Notes: a model not told the origin generated them from the sequence alone. Shown: positions 37,582-45,941, numbered from the stretch's first letter. The stretch: DNA of 64,000 nt from Bacteroidales bacterium (GCA_028690215.1 JAQVBQ010000001.1:62001-126000), one strand, 5' to 3'. Numbers and translations: made by a program.

Positions 37582-37955
37582 TTGTTTTTCTTAAGAATAT
37601 TCAAAATCTCCTCCGCCTCCTTCAGTGATATCTCCTCTTTTTTTGAGAGAAATGAGACCATGTTTGAGACTGAACCGGAAAAAAACGAAGAGAGCATATT
37701 TCCGACATAACCATTGAGATATGTCTCTCTCTCCACCAAAGGATAATATTGGTGGGACTTGCCGTACGAATCGTGCGCCACAAAGCCCTTCTTCTCCAGG
37801 ATACGGATTATTGTAGATACTGTGTTATATGCAGGCTTCGGTTCAGGGATGTCATCCATCAACTCATTGACAAAGGCTTTACCCCTTCCCCATAATAGCT
37901 GCATAACCTGTAATTCTGCTTTTGTCAGCTCTTTCAACTCTTTTCCTTTTTTCAT
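37578..37955 (-). CDS. BlaI/MecI/CopY family transcriptional repressor
   Basis: A 125-aa winged-helix repressor (LTKAELQVMQLLWGRGKAFV, then PKPAYNTVSTIIRILEKKGF, the recognition helix region). Repressors of this family bind as dimers to palindromes and are inactivated by cleavage through a linked M56 sensor, here the next gene. Three palindromic sites lie directly upstream and cover its promoter, so it is probably autoregulated and may also control the divergent S9 peptidase genes. Confidence 0.92.
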   Translation of the reverse strand: MKKGKELKELTKAELQVMQLLWGRGKAFVNELMDDIPEPKPAYNTVSTIIRILEKKGFVAHDSYGKSHQYYPLVERETYLNGYVGNMLSSFFSGSVSNMVSFLSKKEEISLKEAEEILNILKKNK

Positions 37956-37972
37956 GCTTTAATTATTTTTAA

Positions 37973-38001
37973 CAAATATAACTAATTTTTTAGTTATACA
38001 A
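37973..38001 (-). promoter_or_regulatory. Predicted promoter of the BlaI-like gene
   Basis: On the minus strand TTG (38001 to 37999) is followed after 18 bp by TATATTTG (37980 to 37973), a perfect -7 match. The first operator overlaps the -7 box and the second the -33 region. Confidence 0.65.
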
Positions 38002-38035
38002 CTATATATTTAGTTTTTTAACTAATTTTTTCGTT
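37978..38035. promoter_or_regulatory. Three tandem BlaI-type operators at 20-bp spacing
   Basis: AACTAATTTTTTAGTT at 37980-37995 (extending to a perfect 20-nt palindrome at 37978-37997), AACTATATATTTAGTT at 38000-38015 and AACTAATTTTTTCGTT at 38020-38035 share the pattern AACTA-N6-TAGTT and start exactly 20 bp apart. The third has one mismatch. They lie between the repressor gene and the divergent S9 peptidase gene, where a BlaI-family dimer would be expected to bind. Confidence 0.75.
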
Positions 38036-38153
38036 GATTCGATTTTGAATAAATTGGAACAAAAGTATAATTGACTTAATTTTACCAAAAATTAAACCAA
38101 AAGTGAAAATTTCAATCAAATCATTTTATAGGTATAATAAACTACTTAAACAT

Positions 38154-40223
38154 ATGAAAAGTAAAATCACTATTATGTTAATTTCCACAGCTCTGATTGC
38201 AGGCTCATGCAAAGAGTCCTCTGAAGGCAAGGACGGGACTCCAATCGCAAAAAGCACTATTACTGTAACTAATGGCAGGTTTACTGTCGAAGTAATGCAG
38301 AATCTTGGCAGGCTAAGTGATCCCCAAGTCTCTCCGGACGGGACAAAAATTCTCTATGGAGTCTCCTACACAAGCATAGAGCAGAATAAAAGCAACCGTG
38401 AGCTCTATGTAATGAACATTGACGGAAGTGACAACAAGCAGATTACTTCAACTGTAAAGAGTGAAAACAATGCCCGCTGGATTAACGGAGGAAAACAGAT
38501 TGCATATCTGTACGGCGGTCAGCTCTATGTGATGGAGAGTGACGGCTCATCTGCAAAAAAGATAAGCGATGTAGAAAGGGGAATATCAGAGTTCACTTTC
38601 AGCCCAAAGGGTGATAAGATTCTCTATATAAGCACCGTTAAATCCATCGAAAAACCTGTGGATAAATATCCTGATCTCGACAAGGCTACCGGCAGGATAA
38701 TCAAGGATCTCATGTACCGCCATTGGGACACATTCGTAGAGGAGATTCCCCATCCGTTTGTTGCTGACTTCAACGGAAAGGAGCTTACCAATATTACAGA
38801 TGTCCTTGAGGGAGAACCTTACGAATGCCCTACTCTGCCTTTGAGCGGCATTGAACAGCTCAGCTGGAGTCCTGACGGAGAGAATATCATCTATGCCTGC
38901 CGTAAAGTGGTAGGTGTCGAATATGCCTTTTCAACCAATACAGATATATACCTCTACAACTTAGCCTCAAAAAAGGCACAGAATCTGACCGAAGGTATGA
39001 TGGGTTATGATACTGACCCGCTATACTCGCCTGACGGGAAATCGATTGCTTGGATAAGCATGGAGAGAAACGGCTATGAGGCAGACAAAAAGAGACTCTT
39101 TGTAATGGATCTTGCATCCGGAACAAAAACAGAACTTACCACAGATTATATGTACAATGTGGAGAGCATCACATGGTCTCCCGATTGTTCGGCTATCTAT
39201 TTCACATCTTGCGTCAAGGCACTGACAGGTGTATACAAAGTAACCATCAGCGACAAGGCTATAACCCAACTCACCAAAGGACAATATGACTTTGACGGAG
39301 TTCAGGTTTCAGGTGACAAACTCTATACTACTTACAAGAGCATGTCAATGCCAAATGAGATTGTAGCAATAAACACCGCCGACGGTTCATACACACAGAT
39401 CTCCAACGAGAATAAAGCCATCCTGGATCAGGTTAAGATGGGCAAGATCGAGGAGAGATGGATAAAGACTGTTGACAATAAAGATATGCATATGTGGGTT
39501 GTATACCCTCCTGATTTCGATTCATCGAAGGTATACCCTACTCTTCTGTTCTGCACAGGCGGGCCGCAGGGAACTCTCAGCCAGAGCTGGTCATACAGAT
39601 GGAATTTCCAGCTGATGGCTGCCCAGGGATACATAGTAATCCTTCCTAACAGAAGAGGAACAACCGCATTCGGTCAGGAGTGGTGCGAGCAGATATCGGG
39701 AGACTATCCGGGTCTGAATATGCAGGACTATCTTTCATCTGTAAAGGAGATGAAAAAGGAGAAATTCGTCGGAAAGGTCGGAGCCTGCGGCGCAAGCTAC
39801 GGAGGATATTCCGTATACTACCTTGCAGGCATCCATAAAGGTCTATTTTCTGCCTTCTCTGCTCATGCGGGAATTTTCAATCAGGAGCAGATGTATATGA
39901 TGACAGAGGAGCTTTGGTTCCCTAAATTTGACAACGGAGGAGCACCTTGGGATGATAATCCCATTGCAAAAAGACACTACTCTCTCTCTCCTCACAAACT
40001 TATCAAGAATTGGAACACCCCTATTCTCGTAACTCACGGAGAGATGGACTACAGAGTTCCTGTAGAGCAAGGCATGGCTGCATTCAATGCTGCAAAGATG
40101 ATGGGAGTACCTGCAGAGATGTTGCTTTTCCCTGACGAAAACCACTGGATCCTCAAACCACAGAATAACATTCTCTGGAACCGGATCTTCTTCGAATGGT
40201 TTGACAAGTGGCTGAAGAACTAA
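38154..40223 (+). CDS. S9 family peptidase (prolyl oligopeptidase type), lipoprotein
   Basis: A 689-aa serine peptidase that probably removes or cleaves short peptides in the periplasm or on the cell surface. The signal peptide ends in the lipobox LIAGSC. A TolB/WD40-like beta-propeller covers about residues 60-420 (repeats such as SPDGTKILYGVSY and SWSPDGENIIYACR). The C-terminal alpha/beta hydrolase has the nucleophile in GACGASYGGYSVYY, Asp in THGEMDYRVP and His in PDENHWI. The longer frame from a GTG at 38103 lacks a signal peptide at its start, so ATG 38154 is used. It is divergent from the BlaI pair. Confidence 0.92.
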   Translation: MKSKITIMLISTALIAGSCKESSEGKDGTPIAKSTITVTNGRFTVEVMQNLGRLSDPQVSPDGTKILYGVSYTSIEQNKSNRELYVMNIDGSDNKQITSTVKSENNARWINGGKQIAYLYGGQLYVMESDGSSAKKISDVERGISEFTFSPKGDKILYISTVKSIEKPVDKYPDLDKATGRIIKDLMYRHWDTFVEEIPHPFVADFNGKELTNITDVLEGEPYECPTLPLSGIEQLSWSPDGENIIYACRKVVGVEYAFSTNTDIYLYNLASKKAQNLTEGMMGYDTDPLYSPDGKSIAWISMERNGYEADKKRLFVMDLASGTKTELTTDYMYNVESITWSPDCSAIYFTSCVKALTGVYKVTISDKAITQLTKGQYDFDGVQVSGDKLYTTYKSMSMPNEIVAINTADGSYTQISNENKAILDQVKMGKIEERWIKTVDNKDMHMWVVYPPDFDSSKVYPTLLFCTGGPQGTLSQSWSYRWNFQLMAAQGYIVILPNRRGTTAFGQEWCEQISGDYPGLNMQDYLSSVKEMKKEKFVGKVGACGASYGGYSVYYLAGIHKGLFSAFSAHAGIFNQEQMYMMTEELWFPKFDNGGAPWDDNPIAKRHYSLSPHKLIKNWNTPILVTHGEMDYRVPVEQGMAAFNAAKMMGVPAEMLLFPDENHWILKPQNNILWNRIFFEWFDKWLKN

Positions 40224-40265
40224 TTAGAACCTATTTATATTAACCAAACAATAAAAACAATTTCA

Positions 40266-43100
40266 ATGAAATCCAGACTCCTGACAATTGTCTTCATGGC
40301 TGTGACAATCTGCTCATTCGGACAAAAGAAGCCCTTGGACCACTCTGTCTATGACGGATGGAAAACCATCGGAGGATTTACCCTGACAAAAGATGCAGGA
40401 TACTCACTGTTTTACATAAACCCCCAAGAGGGTGATGCTGAAATGGTGTCACTCAATATTGCAACCGGACAGATGGATACAATCCATCGCGGGAACTCCT
40501 ATAAAGTCACTGAGAATGGCAAATATGCCGTAATGACAATCAAGGCTAAATTTGAAGAGACCAAGGCAGCCAAAAAGAAGAAGGTAAAACCTGACCAGAT
40601 GCCGAAGGATACTTTAGGGATATATGACATTCGTACCAAAAATCTGAAAAAATATCCATTCCTCAAGGCATTTAAGGTAGGAAGATACCCGAATGATTTC
40701 GTGGCATTTCAGACAACACCGCCTGCAGATACCTCAAAAGGGAAGAAAGCTGTAAAGAAAGAGAAGGAAGAGGGCAGCGACCTGATGGTATACCAATTCT
40801 CGACAGGCCTTATAGATACAATAAAATATGTGACCGATTACGACTTTTCAAAAGGAGGCGACACACTTTTTGTTGTAAGAGTGCCTAACTCAAAGGATTC
40901 TCTGAATAAAGACTGTGCAGGGCTATATATGTACAACCCTTCAAAGAGGAGTTTCACAACTATTTACAATACATACAAGAAACAGAAAGTAAATTTGCCT
41001 ACAATATCCAAAAACAACAGTACTCTTGCCTTCTATGCAAAGCTGGACACAGCAAAGGCTAATCAGAAAGATGTCTCGGTGCTGGTATACCGCGAAGGAT
41101 TCGAAAAGGCAAAAGTAGTTGCTGACAACAAGATGCAGTGGCTTCCGGAGAAGCACAATGTCACTGAGGCTCGCTCTCTGCAGATGGACTCATTAGGCAA
41201 AAGGCTCTTCTTCGGAATTGCCAAGATACAGCCGGAGAAAGACACAACCCTGCTTGATTCTGAGGTTGCAAAACTCGATATCTGGCACTATCAGGAACCA
41301 TTTCTGCAGACAGTACAGCTTAACAACCTGGCCCGTGATCTTAAGAGATCCTATGTTTGCAAAATTGAACTGGAAGGAGAGACTGACTTTGCACAACTTG
41401 CAAGAGAGGAGTATCCGATTGTACATGTTCCTGAAGAGTGGTCAAGTCAGTGGGGCTATGCATTAACCAATAAAAATTACGAGCTGGAGATTCAATGGTC
41501 GGCAAATCCACGCTGTGACCTGTGGATTGTCTCTGTAAAAGATGGCAAAAGCAGGGTATTACTGAAAGATGTATACCTCAACTATGTCTCCCCCTCTCCG
41601 GAAGGAAAGTACATTACGTGGTTCAACCTCACCGACCGTAATTGGTACTCATATGATGTAGCAGAAGACAAAATAAGGAACATTTCGTCTGATATCAAGA
41701 CATCACTTACTGACGAGCTTCACGACACTCCGGAGATGGCCTCCGCATACGGTTCGTGTGGCTGGATGACAGATGATGCAGCATTTTTCATCAGGGACAG
41801 GTATGATGTTTGGCAACTTGACCCCAAGGGTGTAAAAGCTGCTATTAACCTCACAGACGGCATCGGAAGAGCGGAGAAAAAGAGCTTCAGCATTGTTGAC
41901 CTGAGCGAAATGCTTCTTCCTCCGGGAACCCCGGGTGTTAAAAATGACCCTGTAAAACCTGGCTCTACAATATATTTCTCTGTTTTTGATGAAGTAACCA
42001 AGAACAACGGCTACTATTTCAAGGATCTGAAAAAGAAAAAACCTGTTATGACCAAATGGGTACTTGAACCGAACACTTTCACTTACCTGACAAAATCCAA
42101 GAAGGGCAACATCATTACATATACAAAACAAAACTTCAAAGAGTCTCCTAATCTCTGGATTACAAAAGACAACTTTAAGACCCAGACCAAGATTACAGAC
42201 ATAAATCCGCAACAGAAAGATTACAATTGGGGCACAGTAGAGTTGATCAAGTGGAAATCCAAAACAGGTATTGACCTTGAGGGTCTTTTGTACAAACCTG
42301 AAGATTTTGACCCTGCAAAGAAGTACCCGATGATTGTATATTTCTATGAGAGGAATTCACAGTACCTGCACTATTACAGGGCACCGGCACCAAGCCGTTC
42401 TACCATCAACGTAGCGTACTTTGTAAGTAACGGATATATCGTATTTATACCGGACATAGCATATCAGATAGGCCATCCGGGCAAGAGCGCACTGGATTGC
42501 ATCGTACCTGGCGTTGAGAAGATATGTGAAAACCCCTGGGCAGACAGAGAGAATGTCGCTATACAGGGACAGAGCTGGGGAGGATATCAGGTTGCCTATA
42601 TGGTAACCCAGCCTCAGGTGTTCAAATGGAAAGCCGCAGGGGCAGGAGCTCCTGTGTCAAATATGACAAGTGCTTATGGTGGTATCAGATGGGGCACCGG
42701 AGTTGTACGCCAGTTCCAGTACGAGCACACTCAGAGCCGCATAGGCAAGACCTTGTGGGATGGGCTTGATCTCTACCTCGAGAACTCTCCTATCTTCTTT
42801 GTTGACAAAATCGAGACTCCTCTTTTGATTATGGCAAACGACAATGACGAGGCAGTTCCTTGGACTCAGGGAATTGAGTATTTCACAGCTCTCAAGAGGC
42901 TCGGTAAACCGGCATGGATGCTTCAGTACAACAAGGAGACCCACAACCTTTCTGACCGTGTCAATGCAAAGGACCTCTCAATAAGACTCTCTCAGTTCTT
43001 TGATCACTATCTTAAGGGTGCACCTATGCCTGTATGGATGAGCAAAGGTGTTCCTGCAACATTGAAGGGGATTGATTGGGGATTGGAGTTGGAAAAATAA
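40266..43100 (+). CDS. S9 family peptidase, large secreted form
   Basis: A 944-aa secreted serine peptidase with signal peptide (cleavage near CSFGQ, residue 20), a long beta-propeller domain, and a C-terminal alpha/beta hydrolase with nucleophile motif GQSWGGYQVAYM, Asp in ANDNDEAVPW and His in KETHNLSDR. Two Lys-rich stretches in the N-terminal part (AKKKKVKPDQ and KKAVKKEKEEG) look like surface loops. It lies 42 nt after the first S9 gene, so the two probably form one operon for peptide breakdown. It ends before a strong terminator. Confidence 0.92.
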   Translation: MKSRLLTIVFMAVTICSFGQKKPLDHSVYDGWKTIGGFTLTKDAGYSLFYINPQEGDAEMVSLNIATGQMDTIHRGNSYKVTENGKYAVMTIKAKFEETKAAKKKKVKPDQMPKDTLGIYDIRTKNLKKYPFLKAFKVGRYPNDFVAFQTTPPADTSKGKKAVKKEKEEGSDLMVYQFSTGLIDTIKYVTDYDFSKGGDTLFVVRVPNSKDSLNKDCAGLYMYNPSKRSFTTIYNTYKKQKVNLPTISKNNSTLAFYAKLDTAKANQKDVSVLVYREGFEKAKVVADNKMQWLPEKHNVTEARSLQMDSLGKRLFFGIAKIQPEKDTTLLDSEVAKLDIWHYQEPFLQTVQLNNLARDLKRSYVCKIELEGETDFAQLAREEYPIVHVPEEWSSQWGYALTNKNYELEIQWSANPRCDLWIVSVKDGKSRVLLKDVYLNYVSPSPEGKYITWFNLTDRNWYSYDVAEDKIRNISSDIKTSLTDELHDTPEMASAYGSCGWMTDDAAFFIRDRYDVWQLDPKGVKAAINLTDGIGRAEKKSFSIVDLSEMLLPPGTPGVKNDPVKPGSTIYFSVFDEVTKNNGYYFKDLKKKKPVMTKWVLEPNTFTYLTKSKKGNIITYTKQNFKESPNLWITKDNFKTQTKITDINPQQKDYNWGTVELIKWKSKTGIDLEGLLYKPEDFDPAKKYPMIVYFYERNSQYLHYYRAPAPSRSTINVAYFVSNGYIVFIPDIAYQIGHPGKSALDCIVPGVEKICENPWADRENVAIQGQSWGGYQVAYMVTQPQVFKWKAAGAGAPVSNMTSAYGGIRWGTGVVRQFQYEHTQSRIGKTLWDGLDLYLENSPIFFVDKIETPLLIMANDNDEAVPWTQGIEYFTALKRLGKPAWMLQYNKETHNLSDRVNAKDLSIRLSQFFDHYLKGAPMPVWMSKGVPATLKGIDWGLELEK

Positions 43101-43124
43101 GGTATTCTTTATTACAAAAAAGTA

Positions 43125-43147
43125 GGGTGACTAAAATTTAGTCACCC
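43125..43147 (+). terminator. Intrinsic terminator after the S9 peptidase operon
   Basis: GGGTGACTAAA pairs with TTTAGTCACCC and is followed by TTTTTTATT. It marks the left edge of the AT-rich island. Confidence 0.9.
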
Positions 43148-43172
43148 TTTTTTATTGTTGGAAATACTGTTT

Positions 43173-43188
43173 CAGGGCTGTCCATCCT
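43173..43188 (+). repeat. Partial copy of the hairpin repeat core
   Basis: CAGGGCTGTCCATCCT occurs here and again, base for base, at 43280-43295 within repeat A. The rest of the hairpin is not present around this first copy, so it looks like a truncated repeat. Confidence 0.7.
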
Positions 43189-43244
43189 TTGTCGCATTAC
43201 AGCTATAAGCTTTAAAGACACTGGTTTTTCTTAATTTGTTCTCG

Positions 43245-43361
43245 ATAGCCGCTTTTTATACTGTGTAGAAATAATGTCTCAGGGCTGTCCATCCTCAGTC
43301 GTAAACTCCCTCCGGCTGAATGCCCTGATCCGTTATTTCTACACAAACTTATTAGCGGCTT
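43245..43361. repeat. Hairpin repeat, copy A
   Basis: A 117-bp element bounded by ATAGCCGCTTT on the left and AGCGGCT on the right. Inner arms GTGTAGAAATAA (43263-43274) and TTATTTCTACAC (43333-43344) pair perfectly, then CAGGGC pairs with GCCCTG. The loop holds the family core, reading on the minus strand TTCAGCCGGAG, then GGAG, then TGAGGATGGAC. Copy B at 45783-45902 has the same ends and core but different arm sequences. About 20 bp upstream lies TGGTTTTT, also found upstream of copy B. Confidence 0.75.
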
Positions 43362-43648
43362 CATAAAATCACTAAAAACCCAAGGTCATTTTCTGTCTTA
43401 TGTCTTCAATTTACCTTGCGGAAACCCTAATAAATATTGGCTTTTTGAAAACCCTCCCTGAATCACCCTGTAATTACCTCAATATTATTTGTATAGCCAT
43501 TTAAAAATTCATATTTTTATAACATGGCTTTCTCCTAGTAACGATCCATAAGCCCAAACATCTGACAAAAGTGAACGTACTCCTCAATAACAATGAGGTA
43601 TGTTCAATAAATATGATTATAAAAACATTTCTGCCCAATTATAACAAA

Positions 43649-44215
43649 ATGAGTACGATTGAATTTTTCTTTCAAGATCCCACAGATTTTAATGAGCATC
43701 AAAGCTCATTTTCAACGCTGTTTTTATTGAGACGTGATATACTTACTAGTTTTGGAATTAACCCTAATGACAATTCTAGAATTCAATATCAAGTATTATT
43801 TCCAGGTACAATGGCAATAATGGCTGGAATTGATTTATTGTCAAAATTCCACTTTACAGACAGTAATGTTCATGGAAATAAATCCGGAGACAGATTCAAG
43901 GGCTATGTTTCGAAGTATATAGATTGTACAAATCAAGAAATATTATATCAATTGAGAAATTCACTTCTACACTCATTTGGCCTTTACTCAAAAGATAAAA
44001 AAGGAAAGGAATACAATTTCATTCTGCTCCAAGACACTTCAACTTTTATTTCAACAACTGACAATAGAAATTATTACATCTCAATTTTGAACTTGCTTAG
44101 TAAATTTGATGAATCTATAAATAATTATAAAGCTGATTTATTAATCAGTAATCAATTACGGAAAAATTTCTCTGATATGTTTACAAAATATGGGCAAATA
44201 GGAATTCCAAAATAA
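43649..44215 (+). CDS. Uncharacterised protein with HEPN-like RNase motif
   Basis: I do not recognise the family. From the ATG at 43649 it is 188 aa; longer in-frame starts (43571, 43613) are possible. It is predicted soluble and mostly helical, without signal peptide. Residues 103-108 read RNSLLH within YQLRNSLLHSFGLYSK, which fits the R-(N)-x3-H motif of HEPN domains, many of which are toxin or defence RNases; this is motif-level evidence only. The gene is AT-rich compared with its neighbours and is followed after 3 nt by an attC-like site, as in an integron gene cassette. Confidence 0.6.
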   Translation: MSTIEFFFQDPTDFNEHQSSFSTLFLLRRDILTSFGINPNDNSRIQYQVLFPGTMAIMAGIDLLSKFHFTDSNVHGNKSGDRFKGYVSKYIDCTNQEILYQLRNSLLHSFGLYSKDKKGKEYNFILLQDTSTFISTTDNRNYYISILNLLSKFDESINNYKADLLISNQLRKNFSDMFTKYGQIGIPK

Positions 44216-44218
44216 CTG

Positions 44219-44354
44219 GGCATAACATGCGCTTTGAGTCAGGCGGGTTAATGTGCAAACGCCACATTTCAAACTTGTAAGAAATTTTGTTAACTTAAAT
44301 AATATTTGTGCTTTCTATCCCCGCCCGAACGCAAAGCACAGAACCGTTAGTGCC
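44219..44354 (+). other. attC-like recombination site
   Basis: A 136-nt imperfect palindrome directly after the previous ORF. The ends GGCATAAC (44219-44226) and GTTAGTGCC (44346-44354) are nearly inverted copies and resemble the R'' and R' sites of integron attC elements. Inside, TGCGCTTTGAGTCAGGCGGG (44228-44247) pairs imperfectly with CCCGCCCGAACGCAAAGCAC (44320-44339), leaving unpaired bases as attC stems do; the central part is variable and AT-rich. Compared with the classical consensus the 7-bp cores have mismatches, so this is a candidate. No integron integrase gene is in the window. Confidence 0.6.
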
Positions 44355-44395
44355 AAGCGGGATGATAGGCAATTTTTAAAGTTTTATCAATAAAT

Positions 44396-45577
44396 ATGAA
44401 TAATCGAAATGTAATTTTGACAGGTGCAGGTGCGGTTATTCCGTGGGGGGCTCCTAATACAGATAAGTTAACTGAAATCTTAAGAAAGGATTCCACATTT
44501 ATAAATGATAGGAGAGAATCAATTGGCGAATACATATACTCACTTCTATTATCTCAGAAAGAAAAACGAAGAGGATATCATACTCCAAATTTTGAAACAA
44601 TGTTACATTTTGTTGAGTTGCTATTTGAATATAGAAGATCTCAATATTCTATGTCAGATAGTTTTTTTCAACTGAATGATTTTTTCTTGATTGATTTTAA
44701 AATAAAGAATTCACTAGAAACATTTGAAAGCAAAAACCCAAATTTTTATTCATTAAGTAATAATAATCTAGCCAAATATTTAGATACAGCATTTGACTCA
44801 AAAAGACTAGTTGAAAACGAATATTTCTATTATGAGCTTTATCTACATTTTACATTTTTAATAAAAAAGGAAATTGAGAAATACGAAATTAATGGGGAAC
44901 ATGATTACTGTGAACTTAATAAAGGTTTTAATCAATTTCTTAATCAAATTAAGGGTGAAAAAGGAATTGTTAGGTTTTATACATTAAATTATGATTATTT
45001 ATTTCCCAATATCTCAAATATGGAATTCTTTGATGGTTATGACAAAGTCTCTGGAAAAATTGATGAAAAGAGAATAATTGAGGATGACAATGTAGATTGC
45101 TACTATCATTTACATGGCTCATTTAAACTTAATTTAATTGGAGAAAAATCTAATGATTACAGCATAAGTAAAGTTCAAAGGAGCTTTGTTCAGAATGATT
45201 TTATACCATCGAATATAATTACAGGATATAATAAACCTGAAAGAATCTTTAATGATATATTCTATGAGTTTTACCAGAAAATGATTGAAGATTTTATAAC
45301 TGCAGATAGAATCTTTATTATTGGCTATTCTTTTAATGACATGCATGTAAATGCAGCTTTAAGGAGAGCAATTAAGAAAGGTAATGTTGAGATTACCGTT
45401 GTTGATAAATGTAGTATAGAAGACTTTGGTTTTAAATATTCCAAAATTACAGGTAGAAATATGGATTATAATATGCATAAATTAATCAAAGAACCAAATA
45501 CCTATCAAATGACAACGGAAGCAACAAAAGCAAAAGCATATTTAAACGGATTAAATGATTTTATTGGAATGCGATGA
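44396..45577 (+). CDS. SIR2-like domain protein, possible NADase of a defence system
   Basis: A 393-aa protein with the landmarks of SIR2-like domains: GAGAVIPWG at 10-18 (NAD-binding Gly motif), TLNYD at 196-200 (with the Asn-Asp pair), HLHGS at 238-242 (catalytic-type His), and FIIGYSFND at 307-315. Such stand-alone SIR2-like proteins include NAD-degrading effectors of anti-phage systems; whether this one acts so is inference. There is no partner gene such as herA or an Argonaute beside it. It is AT-rich, begins 41 nt after an attC-like site and is followed by repeat-rich DNA, which fits horizontal gain. Confidence 0.8.
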   Translation: MNNRNVILTGAGAVIPWGAPNTDKLTEILRKDSTFINDRRESIGEYIYSLLLSQKEKRRGYHTPNFETMLHFVELLFEYRRSQYSMSDSFFQLNDFFLIDFKIKNSLETFESKNPNFYSLSNNNLAKYLDTAFDSKRLVENEYFYYELYLHFTFLIKKEIEKYEINGEHDYCELNKGFNQFLNQIKGEKGIVRFYTLNYDYLFPNISNMEFFDGYDKVSGKIDEKRIIEDDNVDCYYHLHGSFKLNLIGEKSNDYSISKVQRSFVQNDFIPSNIITGYNKPERIFNDIFYEFYQKMIEDFITADRIFIIGYSFNDMHVNAALRRAIKKGNVEITVVDKCSIEDFGFKYSKITGRNMDYNMHKLIKEPNTYQMTTEATKAKAYLNGLNDFIGMR

Positions 45578-45782
45578 AAGCCAAGCACTAATATAATACT
45601 ACCCTAATTTAGACCCCCTTGCGGAGTTTCAAGTTTATTGGGCCAAGGATTTCCAAAATAAAAAACGAATCATAGCAATTTTCAGTCAAAGAAGGAGTAA
45701 GGAGCGATTGAAGACATCAAGACGACAAAGACCTTGGTTTTTAGAAATTCTTATCACAAACAATAATTTCCAATTTGACTCT

Positions 45783-45902
45783 ATAGCCGCTTTCAAGTTA
45801 ATGGAGATTTGCCTAATAAGGGAAATTTTCAGCCGGAGCGAGCATCGCGAGTGAGGATGGACTTCCCTTATTAGGCATATCTCCAACATATAAAGCGGCT
45901 AT
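45783..45902. repeat. Hairpin repeat, copy B
   Basis: A 120-bp element with perfect 11-bp ends ATAGCCGCTTT and AAAGCGGCTAT. Further in, TGGAGAT pairs with ATCTCCA and GCCTAATAAGGGAA (45811-45824) pairs with TTCCCTTATTAGGC (45863-45876). The loop reads TTCAGCCGGAG, CGAG, then TGAGGATGGAC on the plus strand, so the core points the opposite way from copy A while the flanks have the same orientation. Stem sequences differ from copy A but remain self-complementary. Confidence 0.8.
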
Positions 45903-45911
45903 CAAGAAAAA

Positions 45912-45941
45912 AACGAAGGTCTCTAAATAGAAACCTTCGTT
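45912..45941 (-). terminator. Intrinsic terminator of the peptidase/TonB locus
   Basis: On the minus strand AACGAAGGT and ACCTTCGTT form a 9-bp stem with a 12-nt loop, followed by a T run, 21 nt after the stop of the last gene. Confidence 0.85.

Larger units (their letters stand above)
43148..43648. other. Non-coding stretch with repeats, left edge of the accessory island
   Basis: About 500 nt without a convincing gene. It holds a partial repeat copy (around 43173), the complete hairpin repeat A (43245-43361), and then about 290 nt of AT-rich sequence in which I see no gene, RNA or clear promoter. A stretch near 43520-43560 containing ATAACATGGC may be a remnant of an attC-like site. Confidence 0.6.

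Noticed and set aside
41703-42212. Minus-strand ORF of 169 codons
   Set aside because: It lies wholly inside the clear S9 peptidase gene and shows no known motif.
43173-43361. Possible CRISPR array
   Set aside because: There are only two copies of a 16-mer, they belong to a hairpin element, and there are no regular spacers or cas genes.
43148-43648. tRNA or other known RNA gene as an island integration site
   Set aside because: No tRNA-like arms or T-loop consensus were found on either strand in the gaps of this region.
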